DNA of 25,347 bases from RYN-417 sp043745485 (GTDB lineage Bacteria > Patescibacteriota > Saccharimonadia > Saccharimonadales > JACDBH01), in NCBI GenBank assembly GCA_043745485.1, contig JAYTSU010000018.1, forward strand, positions 1 through 25,347, read 5' to 3'. The translations under genes and the position numbers were made by a program. Shown here in pieces: positions 11,502 through 20,387 of the stretch (its first letter is position 1; each line of letters begins with the position of its first letter). The notes under the pieces are model-generated. The model was not told where the DNA came from. It saw only the letters and a program-made list of their open reading frames with translations, and ran no database searches.

Positions 11502-14500
11502 AGAATAAAGCCTATCGTAAACTGAAAGCTTTATTTTTTTTAGCCATTCTAGTAATGGCAGTGGCTTCTGCTGCATCAAATCAAAAAACCTATGCCGCAG
11601 GTGAGACATTTAAGTGGACTGATTTTTCCACAATTACCGGCACTGGCGGGGATTTTAAGAATACAGTTATTTTTAAACGCTTGGATTTTACTTTACCCGG
11701 CACCGGAGAAGTATTTAGTGCACAGGTCACTCATAAGACAGGGTGTATCTATAATGGACAATTGTCAATAAGTGGCCCACAGAATGGGTTCTTAACAGCT
11801 CTGGGCGTACAGTTTGCCAGTCAACCAGGCACTCCAGTTACTGAAGTTGCATGTCAAGACGACGTACTTAGTACAATCCAAAATTTACCTATTACTATCT
11901 TAGGAACTCGCTCAGCCCAGTCGACTACAGCCGAGACCTCTGCTCAAAAAAGTGTAAATATAACGTTAGTTACTACCCCTAAACCAGAAGCGAGTATTAC
12001 TGTTTCACTTACGAAGACTGGAGGTGCTCCATCGACGCAGACAGTGACGCTCACCAAAACTGAGGGAGCAAGCAATACTACACAAAGTCAGTACCAGGGT
12101 AGTATCACTTTAGAAGCCGGGGCATACACTTGTGCCACTACTATTCCATGCGGTCAGATAGTAAAGGTGCAGTATGTTCCTCTAAATGTGACTTTCTCAG
12201 ACCCCGCCTTAAGTGCACTTATAAATGTTACGCTCAATGCACGTTTCATCGGTGGTGGTGACAAGATAGAAGTCCCAGCAATACTGGTCACCCTTAAAGA
12301 TGTTGCTGGCACCGTAGTTCAGACAGCAGAGACAAACGCTGTTACTCTGGATTCTATTGATAACGGCACGGCTCAAGCAGATAGAACGGCCATCTCAAGA
12401 GCCGCCTTCGCTGGGGTGCCACCAGGGCAATATTTACTCTGCGTGCTCGATACGGTATGTAAAGAAGTAACGAAAGTCGTAGACAAAATATTAGAAGTGT
12501 CCTTCGATGTTGATGGACAGGCAGTCGTAAAGGCTGGTGGTAGCGCAGATAACCTGAATCTAAAGTGTGATATAAGTCTAGTAAATCCGTTGACCTGGCT
12601 TGTGTGCCCCATTATTAACGCTGCCGTTACAGCCGCCAATAAACTCGACTCTGAGATCGATGATCAGTTGACAATAAAACTATCAGGCCCCGATGCGCCT
12701 TTTGAAACGGGAGTAGATGCAAGCGGCGCGCCACTAAGTGTAGCTGGTACTGCTGTATACAAAGCGTGGTCTGCAATGCGTACTATAGCGCTCTCCCTTC
12801 TCCTCGGTATTGCGATTATAATGGTACTATCGCAAGCTTTTTCATATGGACCATTTGATGCTTACACTGTTAAAAAAGTACTGCCAAGAATCGTTATCGC
12901 TGTCATTGGAATTACGCTCTCGTGGCAACTGACAAAACTTATGATTGGTATTTCAAATGACCTAGGCCAGGGTATTGGTACCATAATTAGCCAACCATTC
13001 GCGAGTACACTTAAAGCGCCAGACATCGGTAACGGGGGCTTAGCAATAGGTAATGTAGGTCTAGCTGCTGCATTAGTTGGAGGGCTTGATTTCCTAGTTG
13101 TCGGTAGCTTGGTGCTTGTCGGGCTGGCTGCAATTCTAACAGCTTTCCTAGTAATAACATTCCGAAATATCTTCGTGTTCTTACTAGTCATATTTGCACC
13201 GATAGCCATTGTTTTTTGGATACTCCCCAACACTGCGAAAGCGTTCAAGTTTTGGAAAGAAAACTTCCAAGCTGTACTACTCGCATTCCCAATAATCGTT
13301 GCTTTCATTAGCATGGGAAGAGTTTTTGCAGCACTTACCAGCACTACAGATGGTAATAATTTCCTCGCCCAAATCATTGTTTTTATCGCATATTTCGGTC
13401 CATACTTCGCCCTTCCTGCAGCTTTCAAGCTGGCAGGCGGAGCGATAGCATCACTTGGTGGCATGGCCAATGACAGGAGTAAAGGTTTCTTCGACAAGCA
13501 GCGCAAGTTCCGTGGCGAGCGCAAACACAATGTTAAAGAGCAACGTAATAGCGGTAACTTCTTTAAAGGTGCTAAAGAAGGCTCTTTACGTGCAGGATTT
13601 AATAAGCGCTATGAGCAAGCAGGTATTATAGGCAGAGGTAAGGCAGGATTTAACCCTCGCCAGTTCGGCAGCCGCATGCGTACGGCAGGATTTGAAGGTA
13701 GTGAATCAGAAGTAAAAGATTTTGCCGAGAAGAGCACATCGTTTGCACAGTGGAAGGGCGATGATGCCAAACTCTGGGCTGCTAAAAAAGATAGCCGAGA
13801 GGATATTGCCGCTGAGCTGGAACGCTTTGACGCTGATAGGTTTGCTGGCGCAAACAACGCTGTAGCCCGTGAAGATGCAGTAAACCAGATCATGCGTACC
13901 AAGCGTGAAGTTAACAATGAAACGTTCCAGAAGGCTCGTCTGCGTGCCCAGGCTGGTACCGGTACTGGCTATATAGATCCTAAAACTAAGCGCTTTGACG
14001 CTTCGCTTATGCTCCAGGATATTGCCGATACTTATGGCGAAGATGCCAACGGTGCCGGCAAAGCGTTGGCTGAGATGCGCGTCGCATTAACTAACTCCGG
14101 GCAAATGGCAGGCCAAGCTGGCTTTGGTACTTGGGCAGGCGCACTTTCGCAACTTCAAGCAGGCAATATAAGTTCTACCGAGGCGCACAATAGGATTATG
14201 GATAACGCAGCAGACTCAGTCACACCAGGCCAGGCTATGTACGGCAAGCCAAGCAGCGCCCGCGAACTCGCCGAGTCTCATACACGCAGGATCAACAAAC
14301 TTGCCACAGGTGTTCAGAACGGTACTGTTTTAAGCAAAGATTACGATCAAGCCGTTGCGTCAACTATGGGCCTTTATGACGCTATGGCGCAGTCTGCTTC
14401 TCCACAGAATGCGCGTGAGTTTGCCGATGGTCTTATAGGAAACCTAATTAATGATCCAGAGCATGGCCCACAAACCGTACTTCAGGTAGCTAAAAATAAA

Positions 14501-14698
14501 CAGAGTGGGGTATTGAATAGCGCGGGAGATGCGTATATAACACCTCCGAGCCAAAATTTCGAACATATGCGCCGAGATTACTCCAATGCCGCTCAAAAGC
14601 AAGCAGCAGGCGGCGGCCTTACTAGTGCTGCCGGTCCTGGCGGTGGAATGCCTTCTGCTGGAGGTGGTTCAGGAGCTAACACAGGAGTTCCTACATAG
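11498..14698 (+). CDS. VirB6/TrbL-like T4SS channel protein, 1066 aa
   Basis: A large polytopic protein expected to form the inner-membrane channel of the secretion system. The signal peptide (residues 10-33, ending near TYAAG) precedes about 385 extracytoplasmic residues, Thr/Val-rich and beta-like, with repeated TLTKTEG-type segments. Six or so helices lie at about 425-447, 460-485, 525-560, 562-580, 590-612 and 622-650, including VFLLVIFAPIAIVFWILPNT, a TrbL/VirB6 hallmark-like run. Residues 655-1066 are a charged cytoplasmic tail with Lys/Arg-rich starts and a Gly-rich end. The start is GTG at 11498, overlapping the upstream stop (GTGA). The length is several times that of classical VirB6 (about 300 aa), resembling extended VirB6 proteins of Rickettsiales. 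Confidence 0.82.
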   Translation: MKNKAYRKLKALFFLAILVMAVASAASNQKTYAAGETFKWTDFSTITGTGGDFKNTVIFKRLDFTLPGTGEVFSAQVTHKTGCIYNGQLSISGPQNGFLTALGVQFASQPGTPVTEVACQDDVLSTIQNLPITILGTRSAQSTTAETSAQKSVNITLVTTPKPEASITVSLTKTGGAPSTQTVTLTKTEGASNTTQSQYQGSITLEAGAYTCATTIPCGQIVKVQYVPLNVTFSDPALSALINVTLNARFIGGGDKIEVPAILVTLKDVAGTVVQTAETNAVTLDSIDNGTAQADRTAISRAAFAGVPPGQYLLCVLDTVCKEVTKVVDKILEVSFDVDGQAVVKAGGSADNLNLKCDISLVNPLTWLVCPIINAAVTAANKLDSEIDDQLTIKLSGPDAPFETGVDASGAPLSVAGTAVYKAWSAMRTIALSLLLGIAIIMVLSQAFSYGPFDAYTVKKVLPRIVIAVIGITLSWQLTKLMIGISNDLGQGIGTIISQPFASTLKAPDIGNGGLAIGNVGLAAALVGGLDFLVVGSLVLVGLAAILTAFLVITFRNIFVFLLVIFAPIAIVFWILPNTAKAFKFWKENFQAVLLAFPIIVAFISMGRVFAALTSTTDGNNFLAQIIVFIAYFGPYFALPAAFKLAGGAIASLGGMANDRSKGFFDKQRKFRGERKHNVKEQRNSGNFFKGAKEGSLRAGFNKRYEQAGIIGRGKAGFNPRQFGSRMRTAGFEGSESEVKDFAEKSTSFAQWKGDDAKLWAAKKDSREDIAAELERFDADRFAGANNAVAREDAVNQIMRTKREVNNETFQKARLRAQAGTGTGYIDPKTKRFDASLMLQDIADTYGEDANGAGKALAEMRVALTNSGQMAGQAGFGTWAGALSQLQAGNISSTEAHNRIMDNAADSVTPGQAMYGKPSSARELAESHTRRINKLATGVQNGTVLSKDYDQAVASTMGLYDAMAQSASPQNAREFADGLIGNLINDPEHGPQTVLQVAKNKQSGVLNSAGDAYITPPSQNFEHMRRDYSNAAQKQAAGGGLTSAAGPGGGMPSAGGGSGANTGVPT

Positions 14699-14720
14699 TT
14701 CGAAACTAAGCATAACAGTA

Positions 14721-14749
14721 TTGACAAAAAAGCTATTATGTAGTAGTAT
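14721..14749 (+). promoter_or_regulatory. Near-consensus promoter inside the secretion locus
   Basis: TTGACA (14721-14726), a 17-nt spacer and TAGTAT (14744-14749). The ATG of the 477-aa gene is 9 nt beyond the -10. This is the only perfect -35 hexamer I found in the window. Confidence 0.75.
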
Positions 14750-14758
14750 TAAGAGGTC

Positions 14759-16192
14759 ATGGAAACATTTCCAACATCAAAACCAGAAAATCAGCTTAAT
14801 AGCCCCGTAGAGATCCCAGGTCAGGGTATTCTGCCTGGTTTTGAAGCGCCAGCAGTTGATCCTCAGCCACAGATTGTCGAACTCGTGGGTCCGGACGGAT
14901 ATAAGTTTTCTGTTAATCTTCCTGTGGAAAATACGCCTGTTATTACTCCGGAAATACTTCCAACAGAATCCGAAACACCCGTAACTACGACTAATGAAAA
15001 CCAGCTCGTACTACTCCCGGCAGAGACCCTTCCTACACCATCAAATGTTATCGAACTGCGCCCACGAACCGCACGCCGAGTAGCCAAAGTAGCCACTGCA
15101 GCTGCCGCGACCTTCGTTGCAGTTACAGCAGCAAAGCACGGCGTCCCTCACGAAACCGCTCATACTCATGCTGACCATCTTGTTCTTGGCGGAGCTGCCG
15201 GTATGGGTTTGTTTGGCACTAGAAGGCTTGAACAGCTTGCACCTGACAGGGCAAACAGAACTGGTAACCAGATAAACCTGATGGCTATAGACCGAGCCAA
15301 GCACAATGTGTCAACTCCGGTGGACGAGAGCTTTGGTGCATTTATGCAACGAGACTACCTCAACAGGCCCGAAGTAAGAGCTAAAATTGCTGTGGTACTT
15401 GCAGAGCGCCACCCAGACAAAACACGCTACAGCCTCGACGAACGCGACGCAGTAGAGAAGGAAGTTATACAACGCGACGCATGGGAACCTTATAATTCTT
15501 CCCAGCAACAGTTACACGATGTAAACATTCGTAATAAGCATGTACAAAATGATATTAATGAACAACTAAAAAAAGCCGCTAAAGTCCGTCGTGGCGCGTG
15601 GGAAGACTGGCAAGATTACCGGGCCAATGTTAAGTCTTGGAAAATACTAAAAGCCAGAGCTCATGCACGTCAGTTTGAAGACTTGTATGGCAATAAGATT
15701 AGCTCACATGAAAACTTTGAAGAAGCACTACAGCCACTCACGCGTAGACGCGACAAAAAAGCTCTAACCCGTGCCTATAAACAGCAGCATCACGCCGACG
15801 AGGCAAACTCAAAGATATATGCTAAGCTTGACGATGCTTCAAAGTTACATCACAAAGCACCAGTGCCAGAACGGATTGTTGGCCGTGCTGTTAAAGTTGC
15901 CCGCGGCGCAAAGCAGGTGATTACATCTCCTGCAATACCACTACGCTCAATGAAAAACAACTTCAGAGATAACCGAACAGATTTCATGGACCTAAACGCA
16001 AAACGGTTAAACATAGAAGCAAGGTTCCATGAACGGGGAAATACTGTCGCCAATACGCCTGATACACGCAGAAGCCAGGAGCAACTTGCCAAGCAAGCTG
16101 CATCAAAACGAGCTAAAGCTTCAAAAATTGCCGATAAAGTTGCAGCCCGTCAAACTGCAGACTATGCTCGCCGAAACCCACTGACACCGTAA
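14759..16192 (+). CDS. Unknown Patescibacteria-type T4SS-locus protein, 477 aa
   Basis: I do not recognise this family. Residues 1-100 are acidic and Pro/Thr-rich and probably disordered. Residues 102-126 are an Arg-preceded, Ala/Val-rich hydrophobic stretch (VAKVATAAAATFVAV), and 140-153 is a second, Gly-rich one (LVLGGAAGMGLFG), joined by a His cluster (PHETAHTHADH). Residues 155-477 are highly charged and helical, rich in Lys/Arg/Gln, suggesting coiled coil or nucleic-acid or membrane-surface contact. It could be a hairpin-anchored cytoplasmic scaffold of the secretion system. Its own strong promoter (14721-14749) splits the locus into transcription units. AAGAGG (14751-14756) could act as ribosome binding site if transcription starts early enough. 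Confidence 0.72.
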   Translation: METFPTSKPENQLNSPVEIPGQGILPGFEAPAVDPQPQIVELVGPDGYKFSVNLPVENTPVITPEILPTESETPVTTTNENQLVLLPAETLPTPSNVIELRPRTARRVAKVATAAAATFVAVTAAKHGVPHETAHTHADHLVLGGAAGMGLFGTRRLEQLAPDRANRTGNQINLMAIDRAKHNVSTPVDESFGAFMQRDYLNRPEVRAKIAVVLAERHPDKTRYSLDERDAVEKEVIQRDAWEPYNSSQQQLHDVNIRNKHVQNDINEQLKKAAKVRRGAWEDWQDYRANVKSWKILKARAHARQFEDLYGNKISSHENFEEALQPLTRRRDKKALTRAYKQQHHADEANSKIYAKLDDASKLHHKAPVPERIVGRAVKVARGAKQVITSPAIPLRSMKNNFRDNRTDFMDLNAKRLNIEARFHERGNTVANTPDTRRSQEQLAKQAASKRAKASKIADKVAARQTADYARRNPLTP

Positions 16193-16240
16193 ATATTAGC
16201 CTAACCTCATCATCTCTTAGACTTTTGCTCCAAGACTTTA

Positions 16241-16246
16241 TATACT
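16241..16246 (+). promoter_or_regulatory. -10 element for the PrgI-like gene
   Basis: TATACT, 10 nt before ATG 16257, giving a near-leaderless message. No convincing -35 is present, so this could be incidental. Confidence 0.35.
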
Positions 16247-16256
16247 GATGCTAAAG

Positions 16257-17444
16257 ATGGCGACGTATAAAGTACTCCAGGATATTGAGGCAGAAGACAA
16301 ACTCTTAGGGCCACTGACGCTCAAGCAGTTTATTTTTGCCATAATTACTATAGCTATTGGATTTATTGAATTTAAGCTGATTACAGCGACAGCTCTGAGT
16401 ATTGTGCGCTGGCCGTTTGTAGTAATTTTGCTCTTGCCGATGGCAGTGTTTGGATTCTTGGCAGCACCGATAAGCCGCGACCAACCAAATGACATCTGGT
16501 TGCTGGCCCGCCTGCGGTTTTTACTGAAGCCGCATGTCCGTATATGGAACCAAGATGGCCAGAGCCAGCTGGTAACTATTACTGTGCCAAAGAAAATTAT
16601 CAAAGTTTTTACGAATGGCCTGGATCAATCAGAGGTGCAGAGCCGATTGACCGCACTTGCTAGCACGCTAGACAGCCGTGGTTGGGCCGTCAAGAATGTG
16701 GACGTGAACATGTTTGCCCAACCTGGCTATTTGAGCACTAGTGACGGCTCCGACCGCTTGGTCGCCCCGAGCAATTTGCCTATAACGGAGCAGGCTATTG
16801 ATGTCCATGCATCGGATGACATGATGGATGCTCATAATAACCCGATTGCCCAGCATTTGGACCAGATGGTGCAGGCAGCTACTGTACAGCATCAACAAGC
16901 AATACGACAGAGTCTACAACAGGGAAGTGCACCTACCACACCGCCAGCCGACTATTGGTTCTTAAATCAGCAGAATGGCGCTGCACCACAAGTAGACGCT
17001 CCTGAGGGCTATGCAACCTTCCAAAACAGCCAAGTCGTTGCGCCAGGTTCGGCAGATGTGGCAGTACCAGAAGCAACCGAGGCCGAAAAAGCGCTGATAG
17101 CGAAAATTGAAGCTGAGCATGAGCAGGACAAGCACCGAACTAATTCCCATATCAAGACTTTACAGCCAATTAGTCACGATGCACCGGTCACACCAGTACC
17201 GCAATTAACACCTGTGGATCCGTATGCCGTTATTCCGAGCGATGACCCTACTGCAACCGTGCTGCCACCTGTTGCTGCCCCAACATATACGCCACCAATT
17301 ACCGCCGCTCCAGCTAGCGCAACCACCCCTAATCCTGCTATACTTAGTCTTGCAAATAACGACGACCTAAACGTTGCAACAATCGCTCGTCAAGCCAAGC
17401 GCATCAGTGAGGCCGACGACGAAGTGGTGATTTCATTGCACTAA
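16257..17444 (+). CDS. PrgI-like T4SS membrane protein with long C-terminal tail
   Basis: The first 100 residues, beginning MATYKVLQDIEAEDKLLGPLT-like and with two helices (about 24-44 and 50-70), match the PrgI family, a VirB3-like inner-membrane partner of VirB4 in conjugation systems of Gram-positives and Patescibacteria. Classical PrgI is about 100-130 aa. Here about 295 further residues follow: a folded-looking segment (FTNGLDQSEVQSRLTALAS, about 117-155) and then a Gln/Ala/Pro-rich low-complexity region to residue 395. The start at 16257 is preferred over ATG 16248 because it gives the conserved MATYKV opening. It is followed directly by the TraC-like and VirB4 genes, as expected for this module. 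Confidence 0.83.
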   Translation: MATYKVLQDIEAEDKLLGPLTLKQFIFAIITIAIGFIEFKLITATALSIVRWPFVVILLLPMAVFGFLAAPISRDQPNDIWLLARLRFLLKPHVRIWNQDGQSQLVTITVPKKIIKVFTNGLDQSEVQSRLTALASTLDSRGWAVKNVDVNMFAQPGYLSTSDGSDRLVAPSNLPITEQAIDVHASDDMMDAHNNPIAQHLDQMVQAATVQHQQAIRQSLQQGSAPTTPPADYWFLNQQNGAAPQVDAPEGYATFQNSQVVAPGSADVAVPEATEAEKALIAKIEAEHEQDKHRTNSHIKTLQPISHDAPVTPVPQLTPVDPYAVIPSDDPTATVLPPVAAPTYTPPITAAPASATTPNPAILSLANNDDLNVATIARQAKRISEADDEVVISLH

Positions 17445-17505
17445 GCATGTGCAGGTCGCATGGGCAGAGTTTTAGGGTGGTAAATAGGGTGGAAAAAACG
17501 AAATA

Positions 17506-18462
17506 ATGAATCCAAATAGCTTGCAACCAAATCAGTTACCCAGTGTCCAGCCGCCCGTGTCTGCAGGGCCTGCCTTACCACCCAACTATAACCCAAACCC
17601 AGCCGTAGCCGGGCCAACGCCTTTTATCCAACCAAGCAACCCGGTCGGCTATGCCGCTACGCAGTACGCACCGCAAGCAGGACAACCGTACGGCCAACAA
17701 GTACCACAAGTCGTACCCGTATTACCAAAGTCCAACCCCAACAGTACGCAAAATTCCTTACAGATTGCTGAAGTGCGTGACGGTATTGTGATTATGCAGG
17801 ACGGCAGTTTTAGGTCAGTCATTATGGTTAAGAGCATCAACTTTGATCTAATGAGCCCGCAAGAACGGGAAGCGGTTGAGTATAGTTATCAGGGCTTCTT
17901 AAACTCGCTCTATTTCCCAATCCAAATCTTTACCCGCTCACAAAAAGTGGATTTGCGCCCATACATAGAGAAGCTCGACAAAATCCGTTCTGAACATGAC
18001 AACATGCTACTCGCACTGTTGATGGAGGATTACATTGCCTTCATGAGCGACCTCGCAACCCAAACAAGCATTATGGACAAGAAGTTTTATGTGGTTGTCC
18101 CATATATTCCAGCCGTGGATGCCCAAAAGGCAGTCGAAGCCAGTAAGAACTTTGTAAGCAACTTTATGGGTGCTTTTTCGAATAAAGAAACCCACGTCGT
18201 TATCAACGAAGCCGACCTTGAGGCGGCTAAATCGGAGCTGCGCAACCGCGTGCAAGCTGCCTTGGGTGGACTTCTCCAGTGCGGGATTCAAGGGTTGCCA
18301 CTTGATACACAAGAGCTCATTGAGCTGTATTACGATGCCTACAACCCTGACACTGCTACCCGCCAGCAGTTAAAGAACTTTAATGACCTAAATGCACCGG
18401 TCGTGACAAAGGGGCAGGGCTTTGCGCGTCAGCCAGAGTTAGAGAAAGAACTACAAGGATGA
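17506..18462 (+). CDS. TraC/VirB4 N-terminal-like protein, 318 aa
   Basis: Residues 1-85 are Pro/Asn/Gln-rich and probably disordered. From about 88 the sequence EVRDGIVIMQDGSFRSVIMV, then SPQEREAVEYSYQGFLNSL and FPIQIFTRSQKVDLRPYI, matches the TraC-like domain found at the N-terminus of Gram-positive-type conjugation ATPases. There is no Walker A or B motif, so this is a stand-alone N-terminal-like domain without ATPase. The VirB4 ATPase is the next gene, 7 nt downstream. A likely role is to tie the ATPase to the PrgI/VirB6 membrane complex. The only cysteine is in LLQCGIQGLPLDTQEL. The family resemblance is by motif only. Confidence 0.76.
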   Translation: MNPNSLQPNQLPSVQPPVSAGPALPPNYNPNPAVAGPTPFIQPSNPVGYAATQYAPQAGQPYGQQVPQVVPVLPKSNPNSTQNSLQIAEVRDGIVIMQDGSFRSVIMVKSINFDLMSPQEREAVEYSYQGFLNSLYFPIQIFTRSQKVDLRPYIEKLDKIRSEHDNMLLALLMEDYIAFMSDLATQTSIMDKKFYVVVPYIPAVDAQKAVEASKNFVSNFMGAFSNKETHVVINEADLEAAKSELRNRVQAALGGLLQCGIQGLPLDTQELIELYYDAYNPDTATRQQLKNFNDLNAPVVTKGQGFARQPELEKELQG

Positions 18463-18469
18463 AATTCTA

Positions 18470-20383
18470 ATGGCATTTGGTAAGAAGCAGCAAGAAACAG
18501 ACCCCGTAGCATTGGCTCAAGCCCAACGGATGCGCGAAGAGCAAGAAGTAAACAGCGCTTTCCAGAAAGGCGTTACAGCGCTCCGCGATTTTATTGCCCC
18601 GAGCTCTATTGAATTCCAGAGTGGTTTCTTTCGGATTGGAACCCGCTATGCACGGACGTTTTATGTCTATGGTTATCCTCGTCAAATCTTTACCGGCTGG
18701 TTGAGTGGCATGGTAAACCTGGATGAAGTCATCGACCTGAGCATGTTTATTTATCCAGTAGAAAGCCAAGTGGTGCTTGAAAACCTCCGTAAAAAGGTGG
18801 GTCAGCTTGAGGCGGGGCTACAGATTGATGCTGAAAAGGGCCGCGTACGAGACCCGGGCAAGCAAGCAAGCATCATCGATGCCGAAGAAATGCGCGATAA
18901 ACTCCAGGTGGGAGAAGAGCGCTTTTTCCGCTTTGGTCTGTATTTTACAATCTACGGCGAAAGCTTGGATGAGTTAGAGTTTGTGAGCCATAAGGTTGAG
19001 TCGATGCTTGGCCAGCAGTTGATTTACTCGAAGCCTGCCAGTGCACAGCAAGAGCAGGGTCTCAACAGCACCTTGCCGCAGTTTGTAGACCAGCTGCAAA
19101 TCCGTCGTAATATGAACACCGGTGCGCTTTCGACATCGTTCCCATTTACATCAGCGGATTTGAGCCAAGACAGTGGCATTTTATATGGCATCAACATGCA
19201 CAACTCAGGACTTGTCATTTTTGACCGCTTTAGTTTGGAAAACGGCAACTCGGTGGTATTTGCCAAGTCTGGTGCTGGCAAAAGCTTTGCCGTCAAACTT
19301 GAAGCGCTGAGAAGCCTAATGTTTGGCACTGAGATTTTTATTATTGACCCAGAGAACGAATATCAGCGCATGAGCGATGCTGTTGGTGGTGCCTACGTCC
19401 GCCTGAGTCTGAGTTCTAACACGCGTATCAATCCATTTGATCTGCCGCAAGTAGTTGATGCTGAAGAAGCAGACAATGCGCTGCGGAGTAACCTTATTAC
19501 GCTACACGGTCTATTGCGACTTATGATGGGTGGTGCCCAGAGCCAAATGCTTGGTGGACAGGGTGGCGTCATTCAGCCTGCTTTAAATCCAGTTGAGGAA
19601 TCTGACTTAGACGCAGCCTTGATTGAGACGTATGCCCGTGCTGGTATTACCAATGATCCACTTACGCATCAGTCGCCACCGCCAACTATTAACGAATTGT
19701 ATGACACACTCCTGCATATGGGAGGCACCGGACCGCAATTGGCACAACGTTTGCGCAAGTATACGTCTGGGACCTTTGCGGGCATTTTCTCACAGCAAAG
19801 TAACATAAACATTAATAACCCGATGGTTGTGTTTAATATCCGTGACCTTGAGGACGAACTTCGCCCTGTGGCTATGTATATTGTGCTTAATTACATCTGG
19901 AACAAGACAAAATCTGACCAGAAAAAGCGCATTTTGATTGTTGATGAAGCCTGGCAGCTTATGAAGTATGAGGATTCTGCCAATTTCTTGTTTTCTTTGG
20001 CCAAACGCGCCCGTAAATATAACCTAGGCATTACAACAATTACTCAGGACGTTGAAGACTTCATGGGTTCACGGATGGGCCGGGCAATTGTTGCCAACGC
20101 CTCAATGCAGCTTTTGCTTAAACAATCTAGTTCGGCTGTTGATGTACTATCAGATGTGTTTAAGCTCACAAGTGAAGAAAAGAAGCGCCTAAGCCAGTTC
20201 CCGGTTGGGCAAGGCCTATTTTTTGCAGGACAGAACCATGTACATATACAGATTATTGCTAGTGCTACTGAGACGAGTCTGATTACAACAAATCCGCAGC
20301 AGGTCCAAGCTATGCAACAGGGTGATTTTAATCAGCCACAAGGAACGATTGATCTGAGTAACCGATTAACTCCAGGAATGTAG
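18470..20383 (+). CDS. virB4: VirB4-family T4SS ATPase
   Basis: A 637-aa VirB4/TraC-type AAA-like ATPase that powers assembly of, and transport by, the secretion channel from the cytoplasmic face of the membrane. The N-terminal part (about 40-200) is the VirB4 N-terminal domain (SGFFRIGTRYARTFYVYGYP). The Walker A motif AKSGAGKSF has K271 and S272, and Walker B RILIVDEAWQLM has D492 and E493. A third conserved motif, ITTITQDVEDF, follows about 40 residues later, and IIDPENEYQRM (after Walker A) is also family-typical. All key residues are present, so it should be active. It is about 150 residues shorter than many VirB4s, consistent with part of the N-terminal region being encoded by the preceding gene. 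AGGAT lies about 12 nt before the ATG. Confidence 0.95.
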   Translation: MAFGKKQQETDPVALAQAQRMREEQEVNSAFQKGVTALRDFIAPSSIEFQSGFFRIGTRYARTFYVYGYPRQIFTGWLSGMVNLDEVIDLSMFIYPVESQVVLENLRKKVGQLEAGLQIDAEKGRVRDPGKQASIIDAEEMRDKLQVGEERFFRFGLYFTIYGESLDELEFVSHKVESMLGQQLIYSKPASAQQEQGLNSTLPQFVDQLQIRRNMNTGALSTSFPFTSADLSQDSGILYGINMHNSGLVIFDRFSLENGNSVVFAKSGAGKSFAVKLEALRSLMFGTEIFIIDPENEYQRMSDAVGGAYVRLSLSSNTRINPFDLPQVVDAEEADNALRSNLITLHGLLRLMMGGAQSQMLGGQGGVIQPALNPVEESDLDAALIETYARAGITNDPLTHQSPPPTINELYDTLLHMGGTGPQLAQRLRKYTSGTFAGIFSQQSNININNPMVVFNIRDLEDELRPVAMYIVLNYIWNKTKSDQKKRILIVDEAWQLMKYEDSANFLFSLAKRARKYNLGITTITQDVEDFMGSRMGRAIVANASMQLLLKQSSSAVDVLSDVFKLTSEEKKRLSQFPVGQGLFFAGQNHVHIQIIASATETSLITTNPQQVQAMQQGDFNQPQGTIDLSNRLTPGM

Positions 20384-20387
20384 CAAA

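Noticed and set aside
12862..13530. 222-aa open frame on the minus strand inside the VirB6-like gene
   Set aside because: It lies antisense to the membrane-helix region of a clearly coding gene, has no promoter or ribosome binding site, and its composition is the mirror of hydrophobic codons.
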